Assembly (NCBI GenBank): GCA_002311975.1
Contig: DCAL01000035.1
Coordinates: forward strand, 461-5,585
Direction of reading: 5' to 3'
Length of the DNA stretch: 5,125 nucleotides
Source of the DNA: Fidelibacterota bacterium UBA1134
Lineage (GTDB): Bacteria > Fidelibacterota > Marinisomatia > Marinisomatales > S15-B10
Under the pieces are notes generated by a model. The model was not told the DNA's origin, did not search any database, and was given only the letters and a program-made list of their open reading frames with translations. The translations under genes and the position numbers were made by a program. The number at the start of each line of letters is the position of its first letter. Position 1 is the first letter of the stretch. Below, in pieces: positions 1 through 5,125 of the stretch.

Positions 1-371
1 AACATGAGCCCTTGGTCTCCGGCCCCTTGCTCATGATCATCTGATTCATCAACGCCGACAGCAATATTTTGACTCTGCTCGTGGATGGAGGTCAGGACGG
101 AACAGTCCTGATAATCTAACCCGTATTCCGGATTCGTATAGCCAATATCCTTAAGCGTCTGCCGGACAACCTTCGGTATATCCGAATAACATTGCGTGCT
201 GATTTCTCCTGCTACAAGGACCAAACCGGTAGTAGTCAAAGTTTCACAAGCCACCCTCGCATCGGGGTCCTGGCCTATAATATCATCCAATATTGCATCT
301 GAAATCTGGTCACACATTTTGTCCGGGTGACCTTCTGTAACCGATTCAGACGTAAACAATCTCGTTCTCAT
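1..371 (-). CDS. metK: S-adenosylmethionine synthetase, N-terminal part (3' end outside window)
   Basis: Methionine adenosyltransferase makes S-adenosylmethionine, phosphate and diphosphate from methionine and ATP in the cytoplasm. The frame starts at ATG 371-369 and runs off the left edge after 123 complete codons, roughly a third of the usual 380-400 residues. The visible part aligns from the first residue with E. coli MetK as I recall it: LFTSESVTEGHPDK at residues 5-18 includes the conserved His15 and Asp17 of the active site, ACET near residues 41-44 includes the metal-binding Glu, and the ATP-binding signature GAGDQGLM lies at 116-123, at the cut edge. The start is firm: AGGAG stands six bases upstream, and family homology begins at this Met. 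It follows the nucleotidyltransferase after 93 bases and probably has its own promoter in that gap. No frameshift or missing key residue is seen. Confidence 0.97.
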   Translation of the reverse strand, partial: MRTRLFTSESVTEGHPDKMCDQISDAILDDIIGQDPDARVACETLTTTGLVLVAGEISTQCYSDIPKVVRQTLKDIGYTNPEYGLDYQDCSVLTSIHEQSQNIAVGVDESDDHEQGAGDQGLM

Positions 372-377
372 CAATAT

Positions 378-382
378 CTCCT
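378..382 (-). promoter_or_regulatory. Ribosome binding site of metK
   Basis: AGGAG, read on the minus strand, lies six bases before the metK ATG. It is the best Shine-Dalgarno match in the window and fixes the metK start. No SAM-riboswitch-like structure is evident in the short 93-base leader, which is too short for the well-known SAM-I class. Confidence 0.75.
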
Positions 383-408
383 ATCCTCTACCTGGAATAA
401 AGCGACTA

Positions 409-441
409 CAAACTTACTCCCGTTCCCTCGGTAAAATCAAT
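409..441 (-). promoter_or_regulatory. Candidate metK promoter of Bacteroidetes type
   Basis: On the minus strand the gap before metK contains ATTG (441-438), 21 bases, then TAAGTTTG (416-409). This resembles the consensus described for Bacteroidetes housekeeping promoters, TTTG about 19-21 bases ahead of TAnnTTTG. The -7 element matches fully and the -33 element at three of four bases. It would start a transcript near position 402 with a leader of about 30 bases. A conventional sigma-70 reading (TTGATT, 18 bases, TAAGTT) overlaps it and is weaker. The match is short and could be chance; the assignment depends on the host belonging to that lineage. Confidence 0.35.
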
Positions 442-464
442 ATAATTGTCCTTGCTCAGAAGAG

Positions 465-1364
465 TTACCTTTCCGCCACTATTGCATGTCTAACAACCGT
501 ATTCTCTACCCGGCCATTCCAGAGAACGATGGCATCGCTGACTTCAGAATTGAGTATCTGAGAACCCCTCATCAACGTCACATAAGGGCCCACCGTAGAA
601 TTGACAATATTGCAGTTTTCTCCGATACTGACAGGCTCCACGATTTGCGAACCCTTCACTTCTCTGCCGCATGGAGAAAGGAGCGCTTTGTTAGTGGATA
701 AGAAGGTCTCAGACACACCGCAGTCAAACCAGCCGGAAACTCTTTCGCAGGTAATCATCTCTCCAGACTCAACCATCATCTGAAAGGCGTCGGCAAGCTG
801 TATCTCACCTTTCGTAGTTATATCGCGATCCATCAGATGTTTGATCGCCTTCCAGAGCGGCTGCTGAGATTCCAGGTAGTATAGCCCGACGATGGCAAGA
901 TTCGTAGGCGGATTCGCTGGTTTCTCATGTACCCTTGTGATAATTTCATCCTCAACCTCAACAATTCCGAACCGTTCTGGATCCGGCACTTCATCTACAG
1001 CAATCTTGTGCTCCCCCGATGAGCAGAAGCGGGAAAAGGCGAGATCGTAGATAACATCTCCAAGCTGTATCAGAACAGGATCATCGTCTTCTTTTAGGCC
1101 TTGGAAAACGGCGTGACCTAACCCTAGCGCTTTTTCCTGGCGAACGAAGGTAAACTCAGCATCAAATTTGTTAACGTATTCTCTAAGTTGATCTTCAAGA
1201 TGACCCGTTACAAGCACAATTTCATCGAAGTCCTGCGCCACGAGAGGATCAATTATATGATCGAGAACCGGCTTGCCCGCCACCGGAAGAAGACACTTCT
1301 GCCTTCTTCTTGTATGTGGGAGCAATCGTGTGCCGAGTCCAGCAAGCGGGATTATGACTTTCAT
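465..1364 (-). CDS. Sugar-nucleotide pyrophosphorylase-like nucleotidyltransferase with beta-helix tail
   Basis: This 299-residue protein belongs to the NTP_transferase superfamily, whose members join a sugar 1-phosphate to a nucleoside triphosphate, giving an NDP-sugar and diphosphate. Visible motifs are the nucleotide-binding loop GLGTRLLPHT (9-18) with Lys23 in QKCLLPVAGKP, GLGHAV (81-86), the metal-site LGD with Asp103, EKP (147-149), GEIQLADA (186-193) and GWFDCG (211-216). From about residue 238 the sequence changes to short repeats rich in Ile, Val, Asn and Gly, typical of a left-handed beta-helix as in RmlA-like long forms and GlmU. The substrate cannot be fixed: GLGHAV recalls UTP-glucose-1-phosphate uridylyltransferase, while the beta-helix tail recalls glucose-1-phosphate thymidylyltransferases. 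The ATG at 1364 is chosen because the family begins right there (MKVIIPLAGLGTR); its Shine-Dalgarno (GGTG, eight bases away) is weak. It lies 77 bases after hpf and may be co-transcribed with it. Confidence 0.92.
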   Translation of the reverse strand: MKVIIPLAGLGTRLLPHTRRRQKCLLPVAGKPVLDHIIDPLVAQDFDEIVLVTGHLEDQLREYVNKFDAEFTFVRQEKALGLGHAVFQGLKEDDDPVLIQLGDVIYDLAFSRFCSSGEHKIAVDEVPDPERFGIVEVEDEIITRVHEKPANPPTNLAIVGLYYLESQQPLWKAIKHLMDRDITTKGEIQLADAFQMMVESGEMITCERVSGWFDCGVSETFLSTNKALLSPCGREVKGSQIVEPVSIGENCNIVNSTVGPYVTLMRGSQILNSEVSDAIVLWNGRVENTVVRHAIVAER

Positions 1365-1441
1365 GACATGTTCACCAATCGGACTTGGACATACCTAACC
1401 ATCTACTCGAAAAAGCATTCAGATCGAATAGGGAATCTGGA

Positions 1442-1732
1442 TTAAATGTGACTGTATCTGGTCTCTTTAAACTTCACAATCCGGCTGACCATTTTATCAA
1501 CAGCTCCATCAACAGACTTCATTATATCGCCGGAGGATTCCTTCACAAAGAGCTTTTTTCCAGGCACAGAAAGACCTATCTCGACTCTTTGGTCGCTATT
1601 ATCACTCACAAAAGTCACCTGACAGGCGATGGGTCTGCTCACATACCTGTCGATTTTGGAGAGCCTCTTCAGGGCGTACTCCTTTACCTGTTCAGTTGCA
1701 TCAAGATTCCGAAAGGTAAACTCTATATTCAT
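1442..1732 (-). CDS. hpf: Ribosome hibernation promoting factor, short form (HPF/RaiA family)
   Basis: This small cytoplasmic protein of 96 residues binds the decoding region of the 30S subunit and keeps idle ribosomes inactive during starvation or stationary phase. Length and pattern match short HPF: an N-terminal strand (MNIEFTFRN), a helix near residues 12-28 (EQVKEYALKRLSKIDRY), central strands with VTFVSD and RVEIGLSV, and a basic C-terminal helix containing DIMKSVDGAVDKM (69-81), which lines up with DMYAAIDGLIDKL of E. coli HPF. The C-terminal dimerisation domain of long HPF is absent, and the frame closes normally with TAA. AAGGA six bases before the ATG supports the start. Upstream lies a 133-base gap after pckA, which could hold a separate promoter though none is clear. 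Short HPF and YfiA cannot be separated with certainty by eye; length and the lack of a C-terminal extension favour HPF. Confidence 0.92.
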   Translation of the reverse strand: MNIEFTFRNLDATEQVKEYALKRLSKIDRYVSRPIACQVTFVSDNSDQRVEIGLSVPGKKLFVKESSGDIMKSVDGAVDKMVSRIVKFKETRYSHI

Positions 1733-1865
1733 GACTTTTCCTTATCTATCTTTCAAGCAGTCTGGGCTTACAGGGCTATCTCGGGAAGAGACAAGATCGG
1801 ATACTGTGTGCCCCACTTGCATCGCGTGCTTCTCTTACCGCTTCGTTTCACAAATTGTTCCAGAC
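1733..1865. other. Gap between pckA and hpf, 133 bases, no clear element
   Basis: This is the longest non-coding stretch in the window and the likeliest place for a separate hpf promoter. On the minus strand I see no good sigma-70 pair, no TAnnTTTG element, no tRNA-like cloverleaf and no GC-rich hairpin with a U-tract. A 26-codon frame starting at ATG 1822 and ending with TAA just ahead of the hpf ribosome binding site has no Shine-Dalgarno and no recognisable composition. A seven-base inverted repeat flanks the gap (1759-1765 and 1860-1866), of a size expected by chance. Confidence 0.5.
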
Positions 1866-3485
1866 TCAAGCTATCACTGTCGAATCTATAACGGAAGGTC
1901 CGGCTGCCTCGAGGCCAGGTTCTTCCACAGTATATTTCTTGAAGTTTTGCCTGAATTTAGTCGCCAGTTCAGTCGCCGTCTGATCATAGGCCTCACCATC
2001 GCTCCACGTTACCCTGGGCATCAAAATTGCCGGATCGACGCCTTCAATGGAAGTGGGCACGGAGAGACCGAATACCGGCTCCCTGACAAATTCCGACGCC
2101 TCAATTCTCCCGGTCAGTATGGAAGTTACCATGGCACGGGTGCTGGCCAGCGGCATTCGCTTCGCTCCGGAGGCGGCCGATCCGCCGCTCCACCCCGTAT
2201 TGATGAGATAAACCTTGGTATTGTGAGCCTCCATTTTCTTTCGCAACAGTTCTGCGTAGTCCAACGGTGGAAGAGTCAGGAAGGGACCGCCGAAGCAGGG
2301 AGAAAATGTTGCCTGAGGATCGGTTACGCCTCTTTCTGTCCCGGCAACTTTCGCCGTATAACCGCTGATGAAATGATACATTGCCTGCTCCGGTGAAAGC
2401 CGTGAAACTGGCGGAAGAATACCATACGCATCGCACGAAAGAAAAACAATATTACTGGGATGTACCGCTATGCTTGTCCCCTTTCTGGCGTAAACAGACG
2501 CTTTGATATGATCGATGGGATAGCAGATCCTCGTATTTTCTGTCTTACTTCCATCAGAAAAATCGACATGACGCGAACCTTCATCAAAAACAACATTTTC
2601 GAGAAGGGCTCCATGCTTGATGGCGCTCCAGATGCCGGGTTCAGCTTCCTGAGTCAGGTTGATGGCCTTGGCGTAACACCCTCCCTCAAGATTGAAGATT
2701 CCCGTCTCTGACCATCCGTGCTCGTCGTCACCCACCAGCAGGCGGTTCGGATCGGTAGAGAGGGTAGTTTTCCCCGTACCGGACAGCCCAAAGAAAAGGG
2801 CACAGTTTTGGCCATCCATGTCGACATTGGCGGCACAATGCATCGTGAGAATTCCCTTGAGCGGTAAATAGTAGTTCATGATGGAGAATATCCCCTTTTT
2901 CATCTCTCCGCCGTATTCAGATCCGCCGATGATGGCGATGCCCCGCTCAAGGTTGAAAATGATGAATGTCTCTGAATTAAGACCGTGCTCCTTCCATTCC
3001 TCATCTATCACAGGAGAAGCATTGATGATAGTGAACTGCGGCTGGAAGCTGCTCAACTGGTCAGCCGTCGGACGGATGAACATATTGTTGACAAAGATCG
3101 CTTGCCACGCCTTCTTGGCAATGAAACGCACCGGCATGGATGTATCAGGATCAGAGCCCGCAAAACCGTCGAACAGAAGAACACCCTGACCATCTTCATT
3201 TCGGTTATAGAAATCAATCACTTTCGTGAACAGTGTGTCGAACACTTCCTCAGAAACTGACACATTGACCGGTCCCCACCAGACATTGGACGAACTTGTC
3301 GGTTCGTCAACAATGAAGCGATCGTTCGGAGAGCGACCAGTATACTTCCCCGTGTCCACCATCAACGCCCCGTTCATACCGAGCTTGCCTTCTTCACGTA
3401 CGAGCGCCATCTCCACCAGAGTCTCAGGCGGGATATTGCGTCTCACTTCACCAACCGAATCCAATCCCAGATACCTCAAATCCAT
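1866..3485 (-). CDS. pckA: Phosphoenolpyruvate carboxykinase (ATP)
   Basis: PckA converts oxaloacetate and ATP to phosphoenolpyruvate, CO2 and ADP, the first committed step of gluconeogenesis, in the cytoplasm. The 539-residue length is typical of the ATP-dependent family. Motifs in order: YTGRSPNDRF with the oxaloacetate-binding Arg51; YGGEMKKG (191-198) and MHCAAN with His216 at the Mn site; P-loop GLSGTGKTT (233-241) with Lys239; kinase-2 motif VGDDEHGW with Asp254; EGGCYAK (267-273); TENTRI with Arg319; and NTGWSGG (429-435). The spacing between these residues agrees closely with the E. coli enzyme as I recall it (Arg65, His232, Lys254, Asp269, Arg333). The P-loop and kinase-2 pattern fits the ATP type, not the GTP type. 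The ATG at 3485 has GAGG seven bases upstream, placed over the xerC stop codon, so translation is probably coupled. The gene is intact. Its place between xerC and hpf is unusual. Confidence 0.98.
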   Translation of the reverse strand: MDLRYLGLDSVGEVRRNIPPETLVEMALVREEGKLGMNGALMVDTGKYTGRSPNDRFIVDEPTSSSNVWWGPVNVSVSEEVFDTLFTKVIDFYNRNEDGQGVLLFDGFAGSDPDTSMPVRFIAKKAWQAIFVNNMFIRPTADQLSSFQPQFTIINASPVIDEEWKEHGLNSETFIIFNLERGIAIIGGSEYGGEMKKGIFSIMNYYLPLKGILTMHCAANVDMDGQNCALFFGLSGTGKTTLSTDPNRLLVGDDEHGWSETGIFNLEGGCYAKAINLTQEAEPGIWSAIKHGALLENVVFDEGSRHVDFSDGSKTENTRICYPIDHIKASVYARKGTSIAVHPSNIVFLSCDAYGILPPVSRLSPEQAMYHFISGYTAKVAGTERGVTDPQATFSPCFGGPFLTLPPLDYAELLRKKMEAHNTKVYLINTGWSGGSAASGAKRMPLASTRAMVTSILTGRIEASEFVREPVFGLSVPTSIEGVDPAILMPRVTWSDGEAYDQTATELATKFRQNFKKYTVEEPGLEAAGPSVIDSTVIA

Positions 3486-3492
3486 GATAGAA

Positions 3493-3496
3493 CCTC
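3493..3496 (-). promoter_or_regulatory. Ribosome binding site of pckA, overlapping xerC stop
   Basis: GAGG on the minus strand lies seven bases before the pckA ATG and shares bases with the TGA stop of xerC (3497-3495). Ribosomes finishing xerC therefore end directly on the pckA initiation region, which suggests coupling between the two genes. Confidence 0.6.
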
Positions 3497-4406
3497 AATC
3501 GGCATGCGGGTGAGCTTGATCAAATTCTTTCTTCATTCTCTCAACCTTCAGATGCGTATAGATCTGGGTTGAAGAGAGATTGGAGTGCCCAAGCAGTTCT
3601 TTCACCGCTCTTATATCAGCGCCACTGTCCAAGAGATGCGTAGCAAAGGTGTGCCGCAGCATGTGGGGAGTGAACTTCGTCCCTTCAGCAATCTCATCGA
3701 ACCACCGCTTCAAACGGTTCTGTACTGTTCGTGGAGCAATCACCGTAAGCCGGTTAGAGATGAAAAGGGGGTCGCTGCTGTCGTAATCTCCTTCCGCAGT
3801 CACTCTCTCTTTCAGATAAATCTGGATGGATTCTGAAGCCGGGCTACCCAGTGGCACGAGCCTCTCCTTATTCCCCTTGCCCCGGACCTTTACCATGTTC
3901 TCTCTTGTGTCAAAATCGCCGATGCTCAACCCAACCAATTCACTCAGGCGGATGCCTGTAGAGTAGAAGAGTTCGAGGATGGCCTTATCTCTCAGCTCCT
4001 CCCACGTCTCGCTGCCGGGAATATCCATCAGCTTCTCAACAATTCTCTTCTCCAGAAAACTGGGTAACTTCTGCGGCAGTTTCGGCCCCCTTACGGACGC
4101 CGCCGGATTCGTTCCGAGCCTGTCAGTCTGCACAAGATACTTGAAGAAAGCCTTCAGTGCGGCCAGCTTCCTCGTGACTGTTCTTGCCGCAAGTCCTTTT
4201 TCCACCAGATAACCGAGATAGTGCTTTACCGTTATTCTATCCGCCGACGAGAATCCCGAACTTACCTTGCCGCTGTATTCAACCATGAAACTTCGGAATT
4301 GAGCAAGATCGGTTCCGTACGCTTTAATAGAGTTCCGTGAGCAGCCTCGCTCCTTCTCCAGATGGATCAGGTAGCTATCAATGAGGTCGGTCATTGATTC
4401 ACTCAT
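3495..4406 (-). CDS. xerC: Tyrosine recombinase, XerC-like
   Basis: XerC/XerD recombinases resolve chromosome dimers at the dif site before cell division, by DNA cleavage through a covalent 3'-phosphotyrosine. With the start at ATG 4406 the protein has 303 residues, normal for the family. The N-terminal SAM-like DNA-binding domain covers about residues 5-100 (LIDSYLIHLEKERG, NSIKAYGTDL). The catalytic domain follows, with the full set Arg153 (GIRLSEL), Lys177 (RGKGNKER), His248 and Arg251 (HMLRHTFATHLL), His274 (LLGHSN) and Tyr283 (QIYTHL). Spacing between these residues equals that of E. coli XerD. The C-terminal FDQAHPHAD recalls XerC (YDAAHPRA), so XerC is preferred over XerD, but only moderately. 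ATG 4406 has GGAG seven bases upstream and overlaps the rluD stop by eight bases; a GTG at 4424 would add six residues but has a poorer ribosome site. The housekeeping setting argues against a phage integrase. Confidence 0.93.
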   Translation of the reverse strand: MSESMTDLIDSYLIHLEKERGCSRNSIKAYGTDLAQFRSFMVEYSGKVSSGFSSADRITVKHYLGYLVEKGLAARTVTRKLAALKAFFKYLVQTDRLGTNPAASVRGPKLPQKLPSFLEKRIVEKLMDIPGSETWEELRDKAILELFYSTGIRLSELVGLSIGDFDTRENMVKVRGKGNKERLVPLGSPASESIQIYLKERVTAEGDYDSSDPLFISNRLTVIAPRTVQNRLKRWFDEIAEGTKFTPHMLRHTFATHLLDSGADIRAVKELLGHSNLSSTQIYTHLKVERMKKEFDQAHPHAD

Positions 4407-5125
4407 CTTTGGGCTCCAGTTCACTTATGACAGTGCTCAAGTCATTCGGCAGCGGCGCAACGAATTCCATCTTCTCGCCCGAGGAGGGGTGTGTGAACGA
4501 GAGACTCAGCGCATGCAGTGCCTGTCTGTGGATCAAGCTGTATAATGACTTCAGAGATCTCTGGGTCTCCTTCAGAAATCCCCGGACTTTCGATAGCCCA
4601 CCGCCGTAAACTTCATCGGCAAATACGGGGTGCCCCATGAAGGCCAGATGTACTCTCAGCTGGTGTGTCCGCCCCGTTTCGGGATGAAGCTCTACCAATG
4701 ACAAGTGATCGAATTCCTCAACCACTCCATACCTCGTCAGCGCACTTCTGCCGGATTCTACCACACTGAATTTCTGACGATTGCGGGGATGGCGCCCGAT
4801 GGGCGCATCGACTGTGCCGTCACGCTGTTCAGGAACTCCCCACATGAGAGCCAAGTACTTCTTTTTCACCGTTCGATCTGCGAACTGGCGCGCGAGCCGC
4901 AGATGGGCTAGATCTGTTTTCGCAACCACCATGATGCCGGAAGTATCTTTGTCTAGGCGGTGAACAATGCCCGGCCTCAAAGCTCCTGACACGGAAGAGA
5001 GATGGCTGAAATGAAAGATGAGCCCGTTCACAAGCGTGCCGCAACGATTGCCGGCGCCGGGATGCACCACCAGTCCCGCTGGTTTATTGAGAACAATTAT
5101 ATCGTCATCTTCGTGAATAATGTCT
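4399..5125 (-). CDS. rluD: RluD-family 23S rRNA pseudouridine synthase (5' end outside window)
   Basis: RluA/RluD-family enzymes isomerise specific uridines to pseudouridine in large-subunit rRNA; RluD acts on helix 69 of 23S rRNA. The open frame continues to the right edge, and 241 residues plus the stop are visible. It begins mid-domain with DIIVLNKPAGLVVHPGAG, typical of the start of the catalytic domain. The catalytic loop HRLDKDTSG carries the active Asp (codon 4953-4951), and GRTHQLRVHL near the C-terminal third is the other family hallmark. Comparing with Asp139 of E. coli RluD, about 80 residues are missing, which would include the N-terminal S4 RNA-binding domain. A GTG at 5070 could be mistaken for the start, but the conserved residues before it show that it is internal. 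Ends in TGA overlapping xerC by eight bases. RluD rather than RluA/RluC rests on the VVHPGAGNRCGTLVNGL pattern; the exact target base is not proven. Confidence 0.93.
   Translation of the reverse strand, partial: DIIHEDDDIIVLNKPAGLVVHPGAGNRCGTLVNGLIFHFSHLSSVSGALRPGIVHRLDKDTSGIMVVAKTDLAHLRLARQFADRTVKKKYLALMWGVPEQRDGTVDAPIGRHPRNRQKFSVVESGRSALTRYGVVEEFDHLSLVELHPETGRTHQLRVHLAFMGHPVFADEVYGGGLSKVRGFLKETQRSLKSLYSLIHRQALHALSLSFTHPSSGEKMEFVAPLPNDLSTVISELEPKDE
4414..4417 (-). promoter_or_regulatory. Ribosome binding site deciding the xerC start
   Basis: GGAG lies seven bases before ATG 4406 on the minus strand, inside the 3' end of rluD. The alternative GTG at 4424 has only GAG at about eleven bases distance, and the Met at 4394 has no good site. 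This favours the ATG at 4406. Confidence 0.6.

Noticed and set aside
1361..1369. Two-codon frame (ATG TCA TGA) overlapping the nucleotidyltransferase start
   Set aside because: Too short to judge and without its own ribosome site; likely chance.
1410..1439. Possible terminator after hpf: five-base stem (1420-1424 with 1435-1439) and T-run on the minus strand
   Set aside because: The stem is only five pairs with a ten-base loop and is AT-rich, and the T-run begins five bases after it. It is too weak for an intrinsic terminator.
1742..1822. A 26-codon minus-strand frame ending just before the hpf ribosome site
   Set aside because: It has no Shine-Dalgarno, no hydrophobic or repeated pattern and no recognised leader-peptide character.
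1759..1866. Seven-base inverted repeat flanking the pckA-hpf gap
   Set aside because: The arms are short, 94 bases apart and do not extend; a match of this size is expected by chance.
1385..1891. A 168-codon plus-strand frame opposite hpf
   Set aside because: It covers hpf on the other strand, and the minus-strand gene has clear family similarity and a ribosome site. No motif is visible in the plus-strand product.
1629..2396. A 255-codon plus-strand frame opposite pckA and the gap before hpf
   Set aside because: It lies mostly antisense to the well-conserved pckA, has no recognisable domain, and its composition (many Arg, Ser, Cys) is that of an antisense shadow frame.
3495..4406. XerC-like gene as a phage or transposon integrase
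   Set aside because: The length, full catalytic set and Xer-like C-terminus, with housekeeping neighbours on both sides and no attachment site, repeat or phage gene, point to the chromosomal Xer recombinase.
5068..5070. GTG as the start of the pseudouridine synthase
   Set aside because: The same frame stays open to the window edge and encodes conserved family residues (NKPAGLV) before this codon, so the GTG is an internal valine.

Overview
The window is a single block of bacterial housekeeping genes, all read from the minus strand. In transcription order (right to left) it holds an RluD-type pseudouridine synthase (5' end cut by the window edge), a XerC-like tyrosine recombinase, an ATP-dependent phosphoenolpyruvate carboxykinase (pckA), a short-form ribosome hibernation factor (hpf), a sugar-nucleotide pyrophosphorylase-like nucleotidyltransferase, and the first third of S-adenosylmethionine synthetase (metK, 3' end cut by the window edge). 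I found no RNA gene, mobile element, CRISPR array or repeat family. All plus-strand open frames are antisense shadows of these genes.

Layout: rluD and xerC overlap by 8 bases, and xerC and pckA are 9 bases apart with the pckA ribosome binding site lying over the xerC stop codon. These three therefore look like one translationally coupled unit. A 133-base gap separates pckA from hpf, a 77-base gap separates hpf from the nucleotidyltransferase, and a 93-base gap precedes metK. I see no convincing intrinsic terminator in any gap, so read-through along the whole strand is possible. The metK leader carries a good ribosome binding site and a sequence resembling the promoter type known from Bacteroidetes.

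Organism: base composition is moderate. The neighbourhood of xerC followed closely by a short hpf, together with the TAnnTTTG-like promoter element, fits a member of the wider Fibrobacteres-Chlorobi-Bacteroidetes group or a relative such as Marinimicrobia. This is inference from gene order and general impression, not from a marker gene.

How the genes fit together: they cover ribosome maturation (rluD), chromosome dimer resolution (xerC), gluconeogenic entry from oxaloacetate (pckA), ribosome storage in slow growth (hpf), activated-sugar synthesis (nucleotidyltransferase) and methyl-donor synthesis (metK). They do not form one pathway. The pckA-hpf-nucleotidyltransferase stretch could be useful together under carbon limitation, but that is speculative. 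I see no evidence of a new biological system here; the most notable points are the placement of pckA between xerC and hpf, and the unresolved substrate of the nucleotidyltransferase.
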